A stretch of DNA of 11,690 nt from an uncultured Acetobacteraceae bacterium. Lineage in GTDB: Bacteria; Pseudomonadota; Alphaproteobacteria; Acetobacterales; Acetobacteraceae. The notes under the pieces were generated by a model that did no database searches, was not told where the DNA came from, and saw nothing but the letters and a program-made list of their open reading frames with translations. The translations under genes were made by a program, and so were the position numbers. Below are positions 8,899 to 11,690 of this stretch, piece after piece; position 1 is the stretch's first letter; each line of letters starts with the position of its first letter. The DNA lies in the NCBI GenBank assembly GCA_903839965.1, contig CAIMEK010000193.1:1-11690 (forward strand), given 5' to 3'.

Positions 8899-8985
8899 GA
8901 TGACGCTGGTGCTGGAACGCACGGTTGTTCGTGGACGGCGCCTTGGAATGCATCACGCCGCAAAGACCGGAAGGGTTGCGCCCGC

Positions 8986-10344
8986 TCAGCCGAACAACTC
9001 GACGGCCGGCTCGGATGTGCGGTCGCTCCGTTCATCGTCATGCGCCGTCGGATCGCCGGCCAGCCCGCGCAACTGAAGAATCGCATCCCCGATCGGGTGC
9101 ACATCGGGCAGGGCTGCGACGGCATCGGCTATCGTGTGGTTGCAGGCATCGACCGCGGCCAGCCCCTGTGCCACCCGCTCCAGTTGCTGGCGAACGATGT
9201 CCTGGAACTGGATGCAGCCCATCGCGTCGGCGATGCGGCCGGCCACCTTCCGGCTGTGGCCGTCGGCCGCGTCGATCACCTCGCGCAGATAGCCGGTCAG
9301 CGCGTCGTAGCCGTCGACCGCCTCGCTCAACTGCTGGCCGAAGGACTTCAGCTTGTCGATTTCGTGGCTGGTGTGCGCCGCGTTGACCCGCTCCACAAGG
9401 AAGCGGTCGATCATTTCGTGCGTGCGCGCCAGGCCGCTGCGGATCTGGTCGGACGCGGCGACGGTCTGCCGCGACAGCAGCCGCACCTCATTGGCCACCA
9501 CGGCAAATCCGCGACCCGCTTCGCCGACGCGCGCTGCCTCGATGGTGGCGTTCAATGCCAGCAGGTTGGTCTGCGAGGCGATCGCCTCGATGCTGCCGAG
9601 GTTCTGGCTGAAATGCTTGATATGCGCGGTGATTTCCATGAACTGGGCGTGGGTGGCCGCCGCCTCGTCGCGGCGCCCGAGCACATAGTCCTCCATGTCC
9701 GCCACGAAGCGGTGGTTGGCCCCGATCCGCGCACGCGCCTGGTCGATGATCCGATCCGATCGCGCGCCCGACTGCATCAATTCCTCTACCAGCCCACATA
9801 CGGCGTCATCCACCTGGTGCATGCGGTCCAGGATCTGCAGGGCAGAGTCTTCTGTAAGCCGGATGGTCGCGCCGATGCTGTCGCGCAGCCGCAGGCTCAC
9901 CGTATCGATCTCCGGGAAAACCGCGGCCAGTTCCTGCCCGTGTGCGCCCACGGCCTGCAGCGCGGTGTTCAGGCGCGCCGCCTCCGTCTGGGCACGTCGC
10001 AGGATCGGATCGCGCGCGCACTGCCCGGCGCGCAAGCGATGCGAACAGGAAACGATGACCGTTTCCTGGAACAGCCGGCGGTAGCTCCACATGGCCGCCA
10101 GCATCACCCCACCGGCGAGCGCCAGTGCGACGGCCATGCCGATGGCATCGAGCAGAGGCCGTGCCAGCCCCAGCATGGTTCCGAGTGCGTGGAACCCATG
10201 GTGCAACAGCAGGACGCTGATGAACGAAGTCGCGATGGTCACCGCGAAGGTCAGACCGAGGTAATGGCCGAACCGCCTGCTGAGGACGATGCGCAGAGTG
10301 CTTTCGCCATTCGGCAACAGGGGGGCGGGAAGGGGCTGAGACAC
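8986..10344 (-). CDS. Methyl-accepting chemotaxis protein, two-helix anchor, CheZ-like C-terminal motif
   Basis: Inner-membrane chemoreceptor, 452 residues, that would control CheA autophosphorylation. The start is GTG at 10344, with AAGG 7 nt upstream; the next ATG in frame (residue 57) would lose the first membrane helix. Membrane helices lie at about 29-47 and 67-86, with only about 20 residues between them, so there is no periplasmic sensor domain. The cytoplasmic coiled coil follows with no HAMP domain that I can recognise. The signalling tip is clear: residues 251-289, with IASQTNLLALNATIEAARVG and GRGFAVVANEVRLLSRQT. Near the C-terminus IQFQDIVRQQLERV (378-391) contains D382-x-x-x-Q386, like the active helix of CheZ. 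No C-terminal NWETF-type pentapeptide is present. Cys100, His102 and Cys109 lie just after TM2. It is the last gene of the che operon, 18 bp after the cheY stop, so co-transcribed and probably its cognate receptor. Confidence 0.93.
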   Translation of the reverse strand: MSQPLPAPLLPNGESTLRIVLSRRFGHYLGLTFAVTIATSFISVLLLHHGFHALGTMLGLARPLLDAIGMAVALALAGGVMLAAMWSYRRLFQETVIVSCSHRLRAGQCARDPILRRAQTEAARLNTALQAVGAHGQELAAVFPEIDTVSLRLRDSIGATIRLTEDSALQILDRMHQVDDAVCGLVEELMQSGARSDRIIDQARARIGANHRFVADMEDYVLGRRDEAAATHAQFMEITAHIKHFSQNLGSIEAIASQTNLLALNATIEAARVGEAGRGFAVVANEVRLLSRQTVAASDQIRSGLARTHEMIDRFLVERVNAAHTSHEIDKLKSFGQQLSEAVDGYDALTGYLREVIDAADGHSRKVAGRIADAMGCIQFQDIVRQQLERVAQGLAAVDACNHTIADAVAALPDVHPIGDAILQLRGLAGDPTAHDDERSDRTSEPAVELFG

Positions 10345-10362
10345 ACCGGCGCCTTTTGGAAA

Positions 10363-10737
10363 TCAGGCGCCGGGCACAAGTTGGCGTACCACCTGCAGCA
10401 GCGCTTCGGCCTGCACCGGCTTCACCAACCAGCCGGTCGCGCCGGCGCTGCGCGCTTCGTCGCGGCGGTCGCGCTGCGATTCGGTGGTCAGCAGCAGCAG
10501 CGGCGTGAATCGCAGCGCGGGCATCCGGCGTACCTGCCGCACGACGTCGATGCCATTCATCGCTCCCATGTTGAAATCGGTGATGACCATCGCCGGACGC
10601 AGTCCGCCCTGCAGCGCTTTGACGGCTTCCTCGCCACTGCGGGCCTGCTCGACCCCGTAGCCGCCCTTGGACAAAATTCCGTGCAGGCTGAGCAGCATGG
10701 TCGGCGAGTCGTCGACGATCATGATGGTCTTAGTCAT
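10363..10737 (-). CDS. cheY: CheY-like single-domain response regulator
   Basis: Receiver-only protein of 124 residues, the expected size for CheY. Start ATG at 10737: GAGG lies 5 nt upstream and the protein begins TKTIMIVDDSPTM; a longer frame to 10767 adds residues that fit no receiver domain. Acidic pocket D9-D10, phospho-acceptor D54 (ITDFNMG), Thr84/Thr85 in the switch position (LLLTTES), aromatic W103 and K106 (WLVKP) are all present, so it should be phosphorylated by the CheA encoded upstream. No output domain. The 62-bp gap after the STAS gene and the 18-bp gap before the receptor gene place it inside the operon. Whether it drives a flagellar motor or another output cannot be read from the sequence. 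Confidence 0.93.
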   Translation of the reverse strand: MTKTIMIVDDSPTMLLSLHGILSKGGYGVEQARSGEEAVKALQGGLRPAMVITDFNMGAMNGIDVVRQVRRMPALRFTPLLLLTTESQRDRRDEARSAGATGWLVKPVQAEALLQVVRQLVPGA

Positions 10738-10742
10738 GCGAT

Positions 10743-10746
10743 CCTC
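10743..10746 (-). promoter_or_regulatory. Ribosome binding site for the CheY-like gene
   Basis: GAGG on the minus strand, 5 nt before ATG 10737. It supports this start over the ATG at 10767. Confidence 0.6.
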
Positions 10747-10799
10747 GAATTCTGCTGGGCACTGCACGAAACTCCGACGACAGAAACAATTGGCACGCG

Positions 10800-11045
10800 C
10801 TACGACGGCGGCGAGGCAATCAACGGCATCAACCAGCGTGCCAGGAAGGCATTTTCGGGCGCGCCCATAGTGCGCGGGCGACAGGCCGCCAGCACCTGTG
10901 CCAGCGCCGTGTGCATATGCGTGCAGCCCCGCAGGTCAACGACCGGCGGGTCGGACGCGGTGAGTTGCTCCAGCAGGGGGAGCGCCTCATCGACGCCGCA
11001 CTCCGACTCGAGGTGCAGAGTTTCCGCGTCCCTGCGCAGCGCCAT
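10800..11045 (-). CDS. Small STAS-domain protein in the chemosensory operon
   Basis: An 81-residue protein resembling a minimal STAS (anti-sigma-factor-antagonist-like) domain: the core VVDLRGCTHMHTALAQVLAA (35-54) matches the strand-loop-helix of STAS proteins, where the phosphorylatable Ser/Thr usually sits; here Thr42 and Thr46 are the candidates. It lacks the usual D-S-S-G-L sequence, so a phosphorylation switch is uncertain. Start ATG at 11045 overlaps the cheA stop by one base (TGATG), and AAGGAG lies 8 nt upstream inside cheA, a strong sign of translational coupling. Sitting between cheA and cheY, it is probably an accessory partner of that signalling unit; its binding partner is unknown. 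At 81 residues it is shorter than typical STAS domains (about 100). Confidence 0.75.
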   Translation of the reverse strand: MALRRDAETLHLESECGVDEALPLLEQLTASDPPVVDLRGCTHMHTALAQVLAACRPRTMGAPENAFLARWLMPLIASPPS

Positions 11046-11690
11046 CAGAGCAACTCCTTCAGATCAAGCACGAGCAACACGCTGCCGTCGCCGAGCAGGG
11101 CCGTGCCGCTGTAGCCGCGCAGCCCGGCCAGCATGCCATCCAGCGGCTTGAGGATGACCTCCATGCCCTCGCGGAACCGATCCACCACGAGTCCGGCAGG
11201 CGCCCCGCCCACCCGCACCACGAGAACGGCCTGAAATGCGTCGGGGTCGCAGGGTTGCGCGGGTTGACCCAGCAACTCCGTCAGGTTGCGCAGCGGCACG
11301 ACCTCCTGGCGCAGCACGAAGGTGCGGGCCTGCTTGATGGTGCGCACGCGACCTGGATCGAGCCGCACGGTTTCGCCGATCAGGTCCATCGGTATGCCGA
11401 ACAGCGTGCCCCCGGCCTCGACCATCATGACATGCGTGATCGCCATGCTTAGCGGCAACGACAGCCGCACCCGCGTGCCCTCGCCCAGGACCGAGCTGAC
11501 GTCGACATGTCCGCCCAGCCGGTCCACCGTGGTTCGCACCACGTCCATGCCGACGCCGCGGCCGGACAGGTCGGAGATTTCGCTGGCAGTGGAGAAGCCG
11601 GCGCAGAAAATCAGATTCACCGCCTCCTGGTCGGACAGCCGCTCGGCCTGTCCGACATCCAGCATCTGTTTTTCGACGGCCGTGCGGCGC
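11045..11690 (-). CDS. cheA: Chemotaxis histidine kinase CheA, C-terminal part (5' end off the window)
   Basis: C-terminal 215 codons of a CheA kinase; the frame is open to the right edge, so the internal ATG at 11665 is not the start and the gene begins outside the window. In order: the end of the HATPase domain, with GFSTASEISDLSGRGVGMDVV (F/G1 box) and GEGTRVRLSLPLSMAI (G2 box), then the CheW-like P5 domain, from THVMMVEAGGTLFGIP through RQEVVPLRNLTELLG to the C-terminal SVLLVLDLKELL. The phosphotransfer (Hpt), dimerisation and N-box parts are missing from view. CheA transfers phosphate from its Hpt His to CheY under receptor control. The protein ends directly after P5; no receiver domain is fused. 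The stop overlaps the STAS start by one base. Confidence 0.95.
   Translation of the reverse strand, partial: RRTAVEKQMLDVGQAERLSDQEAVNLIFCAGFSTASEISDLSGRGVGMDVVRTTVDRLGGHVDVSSVLGEGTRVRLSLPLSMAITHVMMVEAGGTLFGIPMDLIGETVRLDPGRVRTIKQARTFVLRQEVVPLRNLTELLGQPAQPCDPDAFQAVLVVRVGGAPAGLVVDRFREGMEVILKPLDGMLAGLRGYSGTALLGDGSVLLVLDLKELL
11054..11059 (-). promoter_or_regulatory. Ribosome binding site for the STAS gene, inside cheA
   Basis: AAGGAG on the minus strand, 8 nt before ATG 11045 and within the last codons of cheA. Together with the TGATG overlap this indicates coupled translation. Confidence 0.7.

Larger units (their letters stand above)
8155..8985. other. Long gap (about 830 bp) without a convincing intact gene
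   Basis: This stretch separates the receptor gene from the binding-protein gene on the same (minus) strand. Open frames exist on both strands, but most give arginine-, serine- or proline-rich shadow translations. Part of it (about 8520-8780) looks less G/C-rich than its surroundings. It contains an interrupted plus-strand fragment at 8564-8803 (listed separately), a near-tandem GGAATCCGG repeat at 8686-8694 and 8698-8706 with a variant at 8712-8720, and a stem-loop at 8863-8898. The promoter for the binding-protein gene should lie here, but I could not pick out -35/-10 boxes. Confidence 0.6.

Noticed and set aside
8166..9125. 319-codon minus-strand frame across the gap, ending MIVATILISGPGGLLGRPGD and onward
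   Set aside because: Third positions are coding-like in its last part, and its stop overlaps an ATG of the next gene, but most of the translation is Arg/Ser/Pro/Cys-rich and no family could be named; it also runs into the receptor gene.
8890..11151. 753-codon plus-strand frame opposite the che operon
   Set aside because: Antisense of the receptor, CheY, STAS and CheA genes, all of which have clear motifs; its translation resembles no family.

Overview
High-GC bacterial chromosome, strongly G/C-biased at third codon positions. It most resembles an alphaproteobacterium (Rhodospirillales/Acetobacteraceae-like), judging by the cyclic beta-1,2-glucan synthase, the style of the peptide-type binding protein and the chemosensory proteins. 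This placement is inferred from protein style only; there is no rRNA or other marker in the window.

Layout. (1) Positions 1-6245, plus strand: about 2080 C-terminal residues of a giant cyclic beta-1,2-glucan synthase (NdvB/Cgs). The reading frame is open at the left edge, so the gene starts outside the window. It carries the end of the GT84 glycosyltransferase region, four to five membrane helices, a glycoamylase-like cyclisation domain, two GH94-type beta-sandwich modules and a GH94 phosphorylase barrel. (2) Positions 6246-6576: a 331-bp convergent intergenic stretch with weak hairpins and no supported gene. (3) Positions 6577-8154, minus strand: an orphan solute-binding protein of the peptide/nickel (SBP family 5) ABC type, with a Tat-like signal peptide. 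(4) Positions 8155-8985: about 830 bp without a convincing intact gene, containing an interrupted plus-strand fragment that looks like a remnant of a larger protein. (5) Positions 8986-11690, minus strand: a compact chemosensory operon read right to left as cheA (5' part off the window), a small STAS-domain protein, a CheY-like receiver and a membrane methyl-accepting chemotaxis protein.

How the parts work together. The chemosensory genes are close together (a 1-nt overlap, then gaps of 62 and 18 bp) and probably form one signalling unit: receptor controls the CheA kinase, which phosphorylates CheY, with STAS as an accessory partner. The receptor has almost no periplasmic domain. Its C-terminal helix carries an F-Q-D-x-x-x-Q motif resembling the catalytic helix of the CheY-P phosphatase CheZ, which is the most interesting feature in the window. 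The glucan synthase makes periplasmic cyclic glucan and has no visible functional tie to the che genes. No mobile element, tRNA, rRNA or CRISPR array was recognised.
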